Assembly: GCF_020169335.1 (NCBI RefSeq)
Contig: NZ_JAIEZN010000001.1
Location: 2,592,327 to 2,656,326 of the forward strand
Direction of reading: 5' to 3'
Length of the DNA stretch: 64,000 nt
Source of the DNA: Devosia aquimaris
GTDB taxonomy: Bacteria; Pseudomonadota; Alphaproteobacteria; Rhizobiales; Devosiaceae
Part shown: positions 1 to 7,569 of the stretch, in pieces
Layout: every line of letters begins with the position of its first letter
Position numbering within the stretch: the first letter of the stretch is position 1
The notes under the pieces: model-generated
The model's input: only the letters and a program-made list of their open reading frames with translations
Database searches by the model: none
Told to the model about the DNA's origin: nothing
Translations under genes and position numbers: made by a program

Positions 1-561
1 TCCGTCGGCTCGGTTGGCGCCATCGTTCTGGCCATCGCCAACCGCAAGTTCACCGTGTCGATCCTGCGTCAGGCCGTGGTCTCGACCGCCACCATCACCT
101 CGATGGTGTTCATCATCCTGTTCGGCGCCGCTGTGTTCTCGGTGGTGTTCCGCATGATGGGCGGCGACAATCTGGTGCACGCCTTCCTCTCCAACATGCC
201 GGGCGGCGCCTTGGGGGCCACCATCATCGTGATGGCCATCATGTTCCTGCTGGGCTTTATCCTGGACACCTTCGAGATCATCTTCATCGTCATCCCCATC
301 ACCGCACCGGTGCTGCTGACGCTGGGTGTCGACCCGATCTGGCTGGGCGTGATGGTGGGGGTGAACCTGCAGACCAGCTTCCTCACCCCGCCCTTCGGCT
401 TTGCCCTGTTCTATCTGCGCGGGGTTGCGCCCTCGGGCGTGCGCACCGGCATGATCTACCGCGGCGTGGTGCCCTTTGTGGCCCTTCAGATCGTGGGCCT
501 GGCCCTGCTCTTCATCTTCCCCCAGCTGGTCACCTGGTTGCCGGGCGTGCTCTACAAATAG
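1..561 (+). CDS. dctM: TRAP transporter large permease, DctM type (3' part)
   Basis: The reading frame is open from the first base and ends at TAG 559-561, so only about 186 C-terminal residues are present. The product is very hydrophobic, with repeated 20-residue membrane segments and the stretch GFILDTFEIIFIVIPITAPV followed by a PPFGFALFYLRG motif near the end, typical of the last part of DctM/TakM permeases. It would form the ion-coupled transmembrane channel of a tripartite ATP-independent periplasmic transporter. The gene converges on a TRAP receptor gene that starts on the other side of a shared terminator, so both probably serve one transporter. The substrate cannot be read from this fragment. 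Confidence 0.9.
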   Translation, partial: SVGSVGAIVLAIANRKFTVSILRQAVVSTATITSMVFIILFGAAVFSVVFRMMGGDNLVHAFLSNMPGGALGATIIVMAIMFLLGFILDTFEIIFIVIPITAPVLLTLGVDPIWLGVMVGVNLQTSFLTPPFGFALFYLRGVAPSGVRTGMIYRGVVPFVALQIVGLALLFIFPQLVTWLPGVLYK

Positions 562-576
562 GCCGAGAGCGGCCAG

Positions 577-607
577 CAAAAAGCCCGGGCCTGCGCCCGG
601 GCTTTTC
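577..607. terminator. Bidirectional intrinsic terminator
   Basis: A 9-bp perfect stem (AGCCCGGGC at 582-590, GCCCGGGCT at 595-603) with a CTGC loop is flanked by an A-run on the left and a T-run on the right. It therefore works in both directions between the convergent dctM end and the TRAP receptor gene. Confidence 0.85.
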
Positions 608-624
608 TCTGTCGGCCAGGCCGA

Positions 625-1725
625 TCAGGTGTACTTGATGTACTTTTCGCGGGCGACCAGGAACGGGGCATCGGTGCCCTCGGTGCGCTCGCGCAGCAGG
701 TTGAAGGCCGAGATGAAGCTCTCGGCGGTTTCCTTGGTGAGTGCATCGCCGCCTTCGCGGATCTCGGCGATCACTTCCATGGCCGCCTTGGCGCCGGCTT
801 CGAGGATTTCCTCGGGGAAGCGGCGCACCTGCACGCCATGCTCGTCGACCAGCGCGCGCAGTGCACGCGGGTCATTGGCATACATATCCGATGCCACATC
901 GTCATAGGACGCCTGGGCACAGACCGCGACCAGCTCCTGCAGGTCCTCGGGCAGCTCGGCCAGCTTGGCCTTGTTGACCACCAGTTCGGTGGCCAGGCCC
1001 GGCTCGACGAAGCTGGGGAAGTAGTAGTTCTTGGCCACCTGGTAGAAGCCCAGCGCCAGGTCATTGTAGGGACCGACGAACTCGGCCGCATCGAGCGTGC
1101 CCGACTGCAGCGCGGCAAAGATTTCGCCGGCCGCCATATTGGTCACCGAGGCGCCCAGCTTGCCCCACACCTGGCCACCCAGGCCCGGCGTACGGAAGCG
1201 CAGGCCCTGCAGGTCCGCCACACCGGTCAGCTCGTTCTTGAACCAGCCGCCGGCCTGCGTGCCGGTGTCACCCGACAGATAGCCCTTGAGACCGAACTGG
1301 TCGTAGATCTTGTCCCACTGTTCCTGGCCGCCCAGATAGCGCACCCAGGCCGCCAGCTCGCGGCTGGTCATGCCATAGGGAACACCGGTGAAAAAGCTCA
1401 GGCCCTGGCTCTTGTTCTGCCAGTAATAGGCAGCGCCATGGCTCATTTCGGCCGAACCATCGATCACCGCGTCCAGCGCCTGCAGACCCGGCACCATTTC
1501 GCCGGCGGCGAACACCTGCACGGTCAGCCGGCCACCGGACGCCTTGGTGATGCGATCGGCCAGCTTCTGCGCGCCAACGCCCAGGCCCGGGAAGTTCTTG
1601 GGCCAGGTGGTGACCATGCGCCAGGTGATGTTGCCCTGCGCGATTGCCGGCGTCGCCAGCGTTGCCGCCGCGGCTGCGCCGATAGTGGCAACCGATGCGG
1701 ACTTGAAGAACTCGCGTCTTTTCAT
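625..1725 (-). CDS. dctP: TRAP transporter solute-binding protein with Tat signal (TakP/FcbT1-like)
   Basis: Encodes 366 residues. The chosen start (ATG at 1725) is preceded by AGGGAG and gives an N-terminus MKRREFFKSASVAT with a twin-arginine motif, a hydrophobic stretch and an APAIAQ-like cleavage site, so the receptor is probably exported folded by Tat. The frame is open far upstream but that extension lacks any coherent protein. The mature part contains RFRTPGLGG and AAEFVGPYND, resembling the ligand- and cation-contacting segments of the TakP subfamily, whose characterised members bind 2-keto acids; other relatives are annotated for mannitol or chloroaromatic compounds. It delivers ligand to the DctQM membrane unit, whose large subunit ends just across the terminator. 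Confidence 0.88.
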   Translation of the reverse strand: MKRREFFKSASVATIGAAAAATLATPAIAQGNITWRMVTTWPKNFPGLGVGAQKLADRITKASGGRLTVQVFAAGEMVPGLQALDAVIDGSAEMSHGAAYYWQNKSQGLSFFTGVPYGMTSRELAAWVRYLGGQEQWDKIYDQFGLKGYLSGDTGTQAGGWFKNELTGVADLQGLRFRTPGLGGQVWGKLGASVTNMAAGEIFAALQSGTLDAAEFVGPYNDLALGFYQVAKNYYFPSFVEPGLATELVVNKAKLAELPEDLQELVAVCAQASYDDVASDMYANDPRALRALVDEHGVQVRRFPEEILEAGAKAAMEVIAEIREGGDALTKETAESFISAFNLLRERTEGTDAPFLVAREKYIKYT

Positions 1726-1974
1726 TCTCTTCTCCCTTTGTGTCGTTCGCGCGCTGCGGCGCGAAAGCCGGTATCGGTGCCACCTCTCCCAAAACAGCCC
1801 GACCCAGTCTTGCCTACAAGACCAACCCGCTGCGGCTCTGTCCAGCATCATGTTGCGGCCAGTGGCGCCCCGTCCGTCAAAAATCTTTCGCGCCCCCGGG
1901 ATTAAACCGCCGCGAACGGTGTTGTTGCCTGTACGGGACGCAACCGCGGACCCGAACCTAGGAGGGAACATCCC

Positions 1975-2367
1975 ATGCAACTTCGGTCCATTCTCGCTGG
2001 CGCTGCAGCGCTCGCCCTGTTTGCCATGCCGGCCTTTGCCGCCGACTATGTTGGCGGCGCTGTCAAATCCGCCGACATCGGCGGCAAGATGGTGCTGACC
2101 GGCGCCAATGACATGACGCTCTATATCTTCGACAAGGACACCGCCGGCGTCACCAATTGCTATGACAAGTGCGCCACCAACTGGCCGCCGCTGCTGGCCG
2201 ATGCAGATGCCAAGCCCGAAGGTGACTTCACCCTGGTGGACCGCACCGACGGCACCAAGATGTGGGCCTACAAGGCCATGCCGCTCTATTTCTGGAAGGA
2301 CGACATGAAGGCCGGCGACATCACCGGTGACGGCGTCGGTGGCGTCTGGCATCTTGCTGTCGAATAA
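1975..2367 (+). CDS. Secreted protein with two Yx(F/W)xxD motifs (COG4315 family)
   Basis: 130 residues with a clear Sec signal peptide (MQLRSILAGAAALALFAMPAFA). The mature protein has two copies of the family signature: YIFDKD around residue 42 and YFWKDD near residue 107. A CYDKCATNWPP segment with two cysteines lies between them. Proteins of this family are small periplasmic or lipoprotein-like domains of unknown biochemical role. There is no lipobox cysteine here, so it is probably soluble. A good ribosome site (GGAGGG) precedes the ATG. The ECF sigma gene starts 16 nt after the stop, so the three genes to 3689 look like one transcript. Confidence 0.8.
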   Translation: MQLRSILAGAAALALFAMPAFAADYVGGAVKSADIGGKMVLTGANDMTLYIFDKDTAGVTNCYDKCATNWPPLLADADAKPEGDFTLVDRTDGTKMWAYKAMPLYFWKDDMKAGDITGDGVGGVWHLAVE

Positions 2368-2382
2368 TCGGCGAGCGCGGTC

Positions 2383-2889
2383 TTGGACAGTTTTCTCGAT
2401 CAGGTCGAAGCCTGCGTACCGGCCCTGCGGCGCTATGCCCGGGCGCTGACGCGCAATCTCGACCTGGCCGATGATCTGGTTCAGGATTGTCTGGAACGCG
2501 CCATCTCCCGGCGCGGGCTGTTCCGCCCAAGCGGGCCGGTCCGCGCCTGGCTCTTCACCATTCTGCTCAACCTCTATCGCAACAGCCTGCGCACGGCGCG
2601 ACATCAGCCGAGCACGGTCGATTTCGACAGCATTGCCGAGCCATCGACCCCGGCGCCGCAGCCGGGCCATCTGGCACTGGCCGAAATGGCCCGGGCCATC
2701 GACACCCTGCCACTGGAGCAAAAGGAAGCCTTGCTGCTTGTGGCCCTCGAAGGCCTGCCTTATGCGGAGGCCGCTGCCATCCTGAAGATTCCGCAAGGCA
2801 CGCTGATGAGCCGGCTGGGCCGCGCCCGCGCCGCCCTGCGCCTGGCGACCGGCACGCCGGCCGAGCCCCATCTGAGGACGGTGAAATGA
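2383..2889 (+). CDS. ECF-type RNA polymerase sigma factor
   Basis: 168 residues from a TTG start. Region 2 is seen as ADDLVQDCLERAI and RAWLFTILLNLYRN; region 4 as LPLEQKEALLLVALEGL, YAEAAAILKIPQGTLMSRL and RARAALR, a normal helix-turn-helix. There is no extra C-terminal domain. It should direct polymerase to a small regulon in response to an envelope or oxidative cue. The 3' end overlaps the anti-sigma gene (ATGA), the classic coupling of an ECF factor to its antagonist. The start is only moderately certain because no strong ribosome site precedes the TTG. Confidence 0.9.
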   Translation: MDSFLDQVEACVPALRRYARALTRNLDLADDLVQDCLERAISRRGLFRPSGPVRAWLFTILLNLYRNSLRTARHQPSTVDFDSIAEPSTPAPQPGHLALAEMARAIDTLPLEQKEALLLVALEGLPYAEAAAILKIPQGTLMSRLGRARAALRLATGTPAEPHLRTVK

Positions 2890-3689
2890 CCGAGATCACC
2901 CGCGACATGCTGATGGCTTATGCCGACGGCCAGCTCGAGGCCGACCAGCGCCTGCTGGTGGAGGCCCATCTGGCCACCAATCCCGAAGCCGCGGCGGAAG
3001 TGGCCCTGCTGCAGCGCCAGTCCGATGCCATCCATACCCTGTTTGATCCCGTCGTTGCCGAACCCGTGCCGGCCCGCCTGCGGCCCCGTCGCATCGCCGC
3101 CGAGGCCAGTTCGCGGCGCCTGCAATCCTGGCGCTGGGCTGCGGCAGCCGTTGTGCTGGTCGGTCTCGGCCTCGGCCTGGGCTGGTTTGGCCGGCCCCTG
3201 CTGAGTGGCGCCCCGCCCAGCCAGACCCTGATCGCCGATGCGGTCAACGCCCATACCGTCTTTGTCGCCGAGAACCGCCATGCGGTGGAAGTGCCCGCGA
3301 CCGACGAGGATCATTTGACGGCCTGGCTGTCCAACCGCCTGGCCACCCCGCTGGGCACGCCGGACCTGACCGGCGAGGGCTTTACCCTGGTCGGTGGCCG
3401 TCTGCTGCCCGGCCAGCCCGATGCCGGCGGCCGCGCCGCGCAGCTGATGTATGAAAACACCGCCAAGGACCGCATCACGGTCTATGTGACTGCCGCCCTG
3501 CCCGACCGCACCCCGGCCTATCAATTCGCCGATGCCGGTGGGGCCGAGGCCTTCTATTGGGCCAATAGCCGCATCACCTGCACCGTGGTGGGGTCCCTGC
3601 CCGATGACCAGATGAAGGCCGTGTCGCAGGCCGTGTACCGCCAGATGACCGAAGGCGACGTCACCGCGGGCCAGGCCTACCGGGGCTAG
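2886..3689 (+). CDS. Membrane-anchored anti-sigma factor
   Basis: 267 residues. The N-terminal 70 residues (DMLMAYADGQLEADQRLLVE and following) match the short helical anti-sigma domain without the zinc-binding HxxxCxxC signature. One membrane segment follows at about residues 79-100, then a C-terminal domain of about 165 residues that would be periplasmic. The architecture places sigma binding in the cytoplasm and sensing outside. The gene overlaps the sigma gene by four bases, so the pair is translationally coupled. The signal it senses is not evident. Confidence 0.82.
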   Translation: MTEITRDMLMAYADGQLEADQRLLVEAHLATNPEAAAEVALLQRQSDAIHTLFDPVVAEPVPARLRPRRIAAEASSRRLQSWRWAAAAVVLVGLGLGLGWFGRPLLSGAPPSQTLIADAVNAHTVFVAENRHAVEVPATDEDHLTAWLSNRLATPLGTPDLTGEGFTLVGGRLLPGQPDAGGRAAQLMYENTAKDRITVYVTAALPDRTPAYQFADAGGAEAFYWANSRITCTVVGSLPDDQMKAVSQAVYRQMTEGDVTAGQAYRG

Positions 3690-3713
3690 GCCGCGCCCCT
3701 TAAGCTTGCAGCC

Positions 3714-4895
3714 TTACGGGGCCAGCGGCGCGCGGCGCGGCGGAATGTCGTTGGAATAGATATTGTGCAGCCCGACATTGACAATGTCGCGCTCGCCGCA
3801 CAGCGCCATGGTGGTGTCGAGCTCCTTGCGGATGATCTCGAGCACGCGCGCCACGCCCGCCTGGCCACCGGCGCCCAGCCCATAGAGCATGGGGCGGCCG
3901 ATAAAAGTGCCCTTGGCACCATAAGCCAGCGCCTTGATCACATCCTGGCCTGAGCGGATACCGCTATCGAGATAGACCTCCGTGCGCTTGCCGATCGCAT
4001 CGATGATCTCTGGCAGCACGCGAATGGTCGAGGGCGCGCCATCGAGCTGACGCCCGCCGTGATTGGACACGATCACCGCATCGGCGCCGTTCTCGACCGC
4101 GGCAATCGCATCCTCGCGGTCGAGCACGCCCTTGACGATCACCGGGCCGCCGAAGCGTTTCTTGACCCAGGCGACATCGGCCCAGTTGAGCGTGGGGTCG
4201 AACTGGCTCGACGTCCAGGCCGAGAGAGAGGCCAAGTCGTGATTGCCATCCACATGGCCCACGATATTGCGGAAGGTATGCCGCTTGGTGCCCAGCATGC
4301 GCGCGCACCAGATGGGGTGCTGCATCATCTGAAAGATCGAATAGGGCGTGAACTTGGGCGGTGTCGAAAGGCCATTGTGAATGTCCTTGTGGCGCTGGCC
4401 CAGGATCTGAAGATCCATCGTCAGCACCAGCGCCGAACACTTCGCCGCCTTGGCCCGGTCGATCAGCCTTTCGATGAAGCCGCGATCGCGCATCACATAG
4501 AGCTGGAACCAGAATGGCGCACTGGTGTTTTCCGCGACGTCCTCGATCGAGCAGACCGACATGGTCGAGAGCGTGAAAGGAATGCCGAATGCCTCGGCGG
4601 CCTTGGCCGCCTTGATTTCCCCGTCGGCGATCTGCATGCCGCCGGTCGCCGCCGGGGCAATGGCCACCGGCATGGTGATGGTCTTGCCCAGCATGGAGGT
4701 CTTGAGGTTGCGGCCCTCCAGGTTCACCGCCACCTTCTGGCGCAGGCTGATCTTGTTGAAGTCGCTCTCATTGGCCCGATAGGTGCCTTCGGTATAGCTG
4801 CCGCTGTCGGCATATTCGAAGAACATCTTGGGCACCGAACGCCGCGCCTTCTCCTTCATCTCGGCCACGGTGAGGATCTTGTCGAGATTGGGCAT
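3714..4895 (-). CDS. FMN-dependent alpha-hydroxy-acid dehydrogenase (L-lactate dehydrogenase type)
   Basis: 393 residues starting at the ATG at 4895 behind AGGAG. It has the TIM-barrel signatures of the FMN alpha-hydroxy-acid oxidase family: the N-terminal KMFFEYADSGSYTE segment, PVAIAPAATGGM, and the active-site block SNHGGRQLDGAPST with the catalytic His and substrate-binding Arg, then DSGIRSGQDV and GRPMLYG. It would oxidise L-lactate or a similar 2-hydroxy acid to the keto acid. A palindromic operator centred 41 bases upstream of the start matches two others in the neighbouring sugar-acid genes, so it is probably under the GntR protein at 9245. L-lactate would be an end product of that route. 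Confidence 0.85.
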   Translation of the reverse strand: MPNLDKILTVAEMKEKARRSVPKMFFEYADSGSYTEGTYRANESDFNKISLRQKVAVNLEGRNLKTSMLGKTITMPVAIAPAATGGMQIADGEIKAAKAAEAFGIPFTLSTMSVCSIEDVAENTSAPFWFQLYVMRDRGFIERLIDRAKAAKCSALVLTMDLQILGQRHKDIHNGLSTPPKFTPYSIFQMMQHPIWCARMLGTKRHTFRNIVGHVDGNHDLASLSAWTSSQFDPTLNWADVAWVKKRFGGPVIVKGVLDREDAIAAVENGADAVIVSNHGGRQLDGAPSTIRVLPEIIDAIGKRTEVYLDSGIRSGQDVIKALAYGAKGTFIGRPMLYGLGAGGQAGVARVLEIIRKELDTTMALCGERDIVNVGLHNIYSNDIPPRRAPLAP

Positions 4896-4929
4896 GTGCG
4901 CACTCCTGCGGTGTGATCCTGCCGTAACA

Positions 4930-4943
4930 ACTAACATGTTAGT
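4930..4943. promoter_or_regulatory. Palindromic operator, copy 1 of 3 (predicted GntR site)
   Basis: ACTAACATGTTAGT is a perfect 14-bp palindrome. Its proximal end is 35 bp upstream of the dehydrogenase ATG. The same element recurs at 9231-9244 and 10486-10499, all next to genes of one catabolic set. Assignment to the GntR at 9245 is inference. Confidence 0.75.
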
Positions 4944-5031
4944 CGTCAATTGGCAGTTGGGCGCTTCGAGGGGACATCTGTGCGCCAACTGCCACTCATG
5001 TCTATTTGGCGCCAAGGCCGCCCCAGCCACC

Positions 5032-5059
5032 GTAATCACCCGGCTTGTCCGGGTGATCC
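5032..5059 (-). repeat. REP-like hairpin, left copy
   Basis: A 28-nt element forming a stem ATCACCCGG / CCGGGTGAT around CTTGT. It is an inverted copy of the element at 5094-5121. The differences between the copies are compensatory in the stem. Confidence 0.75.
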
Positions 5060-5093
5060 ATGGGGAAGCTCCCGACGTCCAGAGGCCAGCCCT

Positions 5094-5121
5094 GGATTGC
5101 CCGGACAAGCCGGGCAATGAC
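5094..5121 (+). repeat. REP-like hairpin, right copy
   Basis: A 28-nt element with stem TTGCCCGG / CCGGGCAA around ACAAG, matching 23 of 28 bases of the reverse complement of 5032-5059. It resembles the dispersed GCCCGG-ACAAG-CCGGGC intergenic repeats common in Rhizobiales. Confidence 0.75.
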
Positions 5122-5184
5122 GGCGAATGCGGGGAAGTATGAACGGGCGCTCTTGCAGAAGCAGTCTGCCTCCCAAAACGCGGT

Positions 5185-5212
5185 GTCATCCCCGCGAAAG
5201 CGGGGACCCATC
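5185..5212 (+). repeat. Hairpin repeat of the GTCATCCCCGCGAAAGCGGGGA type
   Basis: The stem CCCCGC-GAAA-GCGGGG (5190-5205) sits inside a flanking sequence that is widely dispersed in alphaproteobacterial intergenic regions. It is a different family from the two hairpins to its left. Confidence 0.65.
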
Positions 5213-5392
5213 CCGAGATCGCGTCGCAACCGCAAGATGGGTCAAACGGACCACATGGCGGCATTTCCGCAATCTCCGGATGGTCCCCGATCCACGCCAA
5301 GGTGAAATCTGCGCACAGACGCCTCGGTGACAAAGCCTTGTCAGCACCGCCGACTTCTCGTCATATGCAGGCAAAAACGGGGGAGACACACC

Positions 5393-6307
5393 ATGGCCAT
5401 CGGCGGCGACGCGCTCGAGTTCATCGACAAGAAATTCTATGACCTGACCATCGGCATAGCGCCGCTCGAAGTGCTCTATGACGGCTGCCGCTGGGCCGAA
5501 GGGCCGGTGTGGTTTGCCGATGGCAATTTCCTGGTCTGGAGCGATATTCCCAACAACCGCATGCTCAAATGGGTGCCTGACCTCGGCGTAACGACGTTCC
5601 GCACGCCCTCCAACTATGTCAACGGCAATACCCGCGACCGTCAGGGCCGGCTGATCTCCTGTTCGCATGGCGCCCGCGCCGTGCTGCGCACCGAGGCCGA
5701 TGGCACCATCACCACGCTGGTCGACAGCTATCAGGGCAAGCGGCTCAATTCGCCCAATGACGTGGTGGTCAAGTCCGACGGCACCGTCTGGTTCACCGAT
5801 CCGCCCTACGGCATTTTGAGCGACTACGAAGGCTACAAGTCCGAGCAGGAACAGGCCGGCTGCTACGTCTATCGCTTCGACCCCGCCTATGGATCGCTGA
5901 CCGTGGTGGCCGATGATTTCGCCAAGCCCAATGGCCTGGCCTTCTCGCCCGATGAATCGATCCTTTATGTCTCCGATACCGGCCAGAGCCACGACCCCGA
6001 CTACCCGGCCCATATCCGCCAGTTCAATGTCGAAGGCGCCAGGCTCACCAACCCAAAAGTGTTTGCCGACATCGACTCCGGCCTGCCCGATGGCTTCCGG
6101 CTCGATACGCAAGGCAATGTCTGGACCAGCGCCGGGCTGGGCGTGAATGTCTATGATCCCGCCGGAACGCTCCTGGGCCGCATCAAGACCGGTGCCAAGA
6201 CTTCCAACGTGGTCTTCGGCGGCCCGCGTCGCAATCGCCTCTTCATCACCTGCAGCCAATATGTGATGGCCACCTATGTCAGCGCGACGGGGCTGCAGCG
6301 GCCCTAG
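5393..6307 (+). CDS. SMP-30/gluconolactonase/LRE family protein (sugar lactonase)
   Basis: 304 residues from the ATG at 5393, with GGGGAG eight bases upstream; the frame is open further upstream without a better start. The beta-propeller hallmarks are visible: EGPVWFADGNFLVWSDI, LNSPNDVVVKSDGTVWFTDP, and KPNGLAFSPDESILYVSDT with the metal-binding Asn and Asp residues. These enzymes hydrolyse aldonolactones to aldonic acids. It lies divergent from the lactate-type dehydrogenase and next to the dehydratase and hydrolase genes, so it could open the lactone of the sugar processed by this region. The last four bases overlap the end of the convergent ATPase gene. Confidence 0.85.
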   Translation: MAIGGDALEFIDKKFYDLTIGIAPLEVLYDGCRWAEGPVWFADGNFLVWSDIPNNRMLKWVPDLGVTTFRTPSNYVNGNTRDRQGRLISCSHGARAVLRTEADGTITTLVDSYQGKRLNSPNDVVVKSDGTVWFTDPPYGILSDYEGYKSEQEQAGCYVYRFDPAYGSLTVVADDFAKPNGLAFSPDESILYVSDTGQSHDPDYPAHIRQFNVEGARLTNPKVFADIDSGLPDGFRLDTQGNVWTSAGLGVNVYDPAGTLLGRIKTGAKTSNVVFGGPRRNRLFITCSQYVMATYVSATGLQRP

Positions 6308-6858
6308 CGGGCGCCCAGCCGGGCGAGCACGAAGTTGGCCCGCTCGGCGACGCTGACCTTGGGCAGAATGGTGACGTGGTAGCCCAGCGCCGGATAGGCC
6401 TGCAGCAATCGGGCATATTCGGCCTCGGCAGCCGCCAGCCCATGCTGGCGCTCGGCATCCTGCACATAGATTTCCGGCCAGGGTGGCACCAGGAACACCT
6501 CATCATGGTAGTGCCGCACCGGCCCCAGGCTTTCGATCAGCGGCACGCCGCACAGATGCGCCAGCGCCGCCGCGGCATCCACAAGGCCGCGATCAAAGAA
6601 CACCCAGCCGGGCTGGTCGGCTGCCGCGGCAATATCAGCCTGTGCCATGGCAATGGCGCGCCGGGCAAAGGCAGCGGCATCGACCCAGGGCAAGGCCGCT
6701 CCGCTTCCGGCCAGTTCCTCGGCCACGATACGACGCCCCGGTTCAGGCAAGCAGGCATGGCCACGCCGCGCCAGTTCGTCGAGCAGTGTCGATTTGCCGC
6801 CGCCCGAGCAACCCGAGAGAACAACAAAGCGACTGGATGCGTGATCTGGTCTAGGCAA
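6304..6858 (-). CDS. P-loop ATPase/kinase-like protein (AAA_28 type)
   Basis: 184 residues starting with TTG at 6858; an in-frame stop directly before it rules out a longer form. The Walker A motif is GCSGGGKST at about residue 16, and an acidic motif WVFFDRGLVD follows near residue 88. Small stand-alone proteins of this type bind a nucleotide and are usually annotated as ATPase or ATP/GTP-binding protein without a known substrate. The gene is divergent from the methyltransferase at 6928. No pathway role is evident. Confidence 0.7.
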   Translation of the reverse strand: MPRPDHASSRFVVLSGCSGGGKSTLLDELARRGHACLPEPGRRIVAEELAGSGAALPWVDAAAFARRAIAMAQADIAAAADQPGWVFFDRGLVDAAAALAHLCGVPLIESLGPVRHYHDEVFLVPPWPEIYVQDAERQHGLAAAEAEYARLLQAYPALGYHVTILPKVSVAERANFVLARLGAR

Positions 6859-6927
6859 TTATGGACACTCCATGTGAAGTCGGAAAACAGCGCCCTGATC
6901 GGGGATGCGAAACAAGCGGAACAGCGC

Positions 6928-7560
6928 GTGGAACCAGCCGATTTCATCACCAGCCATCTGCAGCTCAAGCCCGTGCCGGGCCTGCCCGGCATCAGCCTCT
7001 ATACCGCCCATGCCGGCAGCCGGCTGTCACGGCTCTTCAGCGAGGACGGCGACGATCCGCCGGCGCCCTATTGGGCCTATCCATGGGCCGGCGGGCTGGC
7101 CCTGGCGCATCACTTTGCCGCTCATCCGGAACTGGTCGCCGGCAAACGCGTGCTTGATCTGGGCGCCGGGTCGGGCCTCGTCGGCATCGCTGCGGCACAG
7201 GCGGGCGCCCTGGTTCAGGCAGCCGAAATCGACGCCAATGGGCGCGCCGCCATTGGCCTCAACGCGGCGGCCAATGGCGTGGCCATCCCGCTGCGAGAGA
7301 TTGATCTCGATGGCCCGGCGCCCAAAGCCATCGACCTGATCGCTGCGGGCGATGTGTTCTACAACGCCGAGGTCGCAGCGCTCATGCTGCCGTTTCTCCG
7401 GCGCTGCCAGGCCAACGGCATCACCGTTTTGATCGGCGACCCCGACCGCCGCGACCTGCCACGCGATGCGCTCACCGAGGTCGCCCGCTACACGGTCAGC
7501 GATGTCGGCGATGCCAGGGACACCGCCAACCGCATGGGTGTAGTCTATCGCCTGCGTTGA
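6928..7560 (+). CDS. Class I SAM-dependent methyltransferase (Methyltransf_16/PrmA-like)
   Basis: About 210 residues from a GTG start at 6928; upstream in-frame starts are possible, so the N-terminus is uncertain. The SAM-binding motif I is RVLDLGAGSGLVGIAAAQ, followed by the acidic AAEIDANG and a motif-IV-like IDLIAAGDVFYN. An upstream YWAYPWAGG block is typical of lysine/protein methyltransferases such as ETFB-lysine methyltransferase homologues. The likely target is a protein side chain, but this is family-level inference. Confidence 0.75.
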   Translation: MEPADFITSHLQLKPVPGLPGISLYTAHAGSRLSRLFSEDGDDPPAPYWAYPWAGGLALAHHFAAHPELVAGKRVLDLGAGSGLVGIAAAQAGALVQAAEIDANGRAAIGLNAAANGVAIPLREIDLDGPAPKAIDLIAAGDVFYNAEVAALMLPFLRRCQANGITVLIGDPDRRDLPRDALTEVARYTVSDVGDARDTANRMGVVYRLR

Positions 7561-7569
7561 AGCGGCAGA

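Larger units (their letters stand above)
4896..5392. other. 497-bp divergent intergenic region with operator and REP hairpins
   Basis: This gap separates the divergent hydroxy-acid dehydrogenase and SMP-30 genes. It holds the palindromic operator at 4930-4943, an inverted pair of REP-like hairpins at 5032-5059 and 5094-5121, and a third hairpin repeat at 5185-5212. No convincing gene is present. Confidence 0.7.

Noticed and set aside
625..2871. A 748-residue fusion protein extending upstream from the TRAP receptor
   Set aside because: The upstream part runs antisense through the COG4315 and sigma genes; the Tat signal and ribosome site fix the start at 1725.
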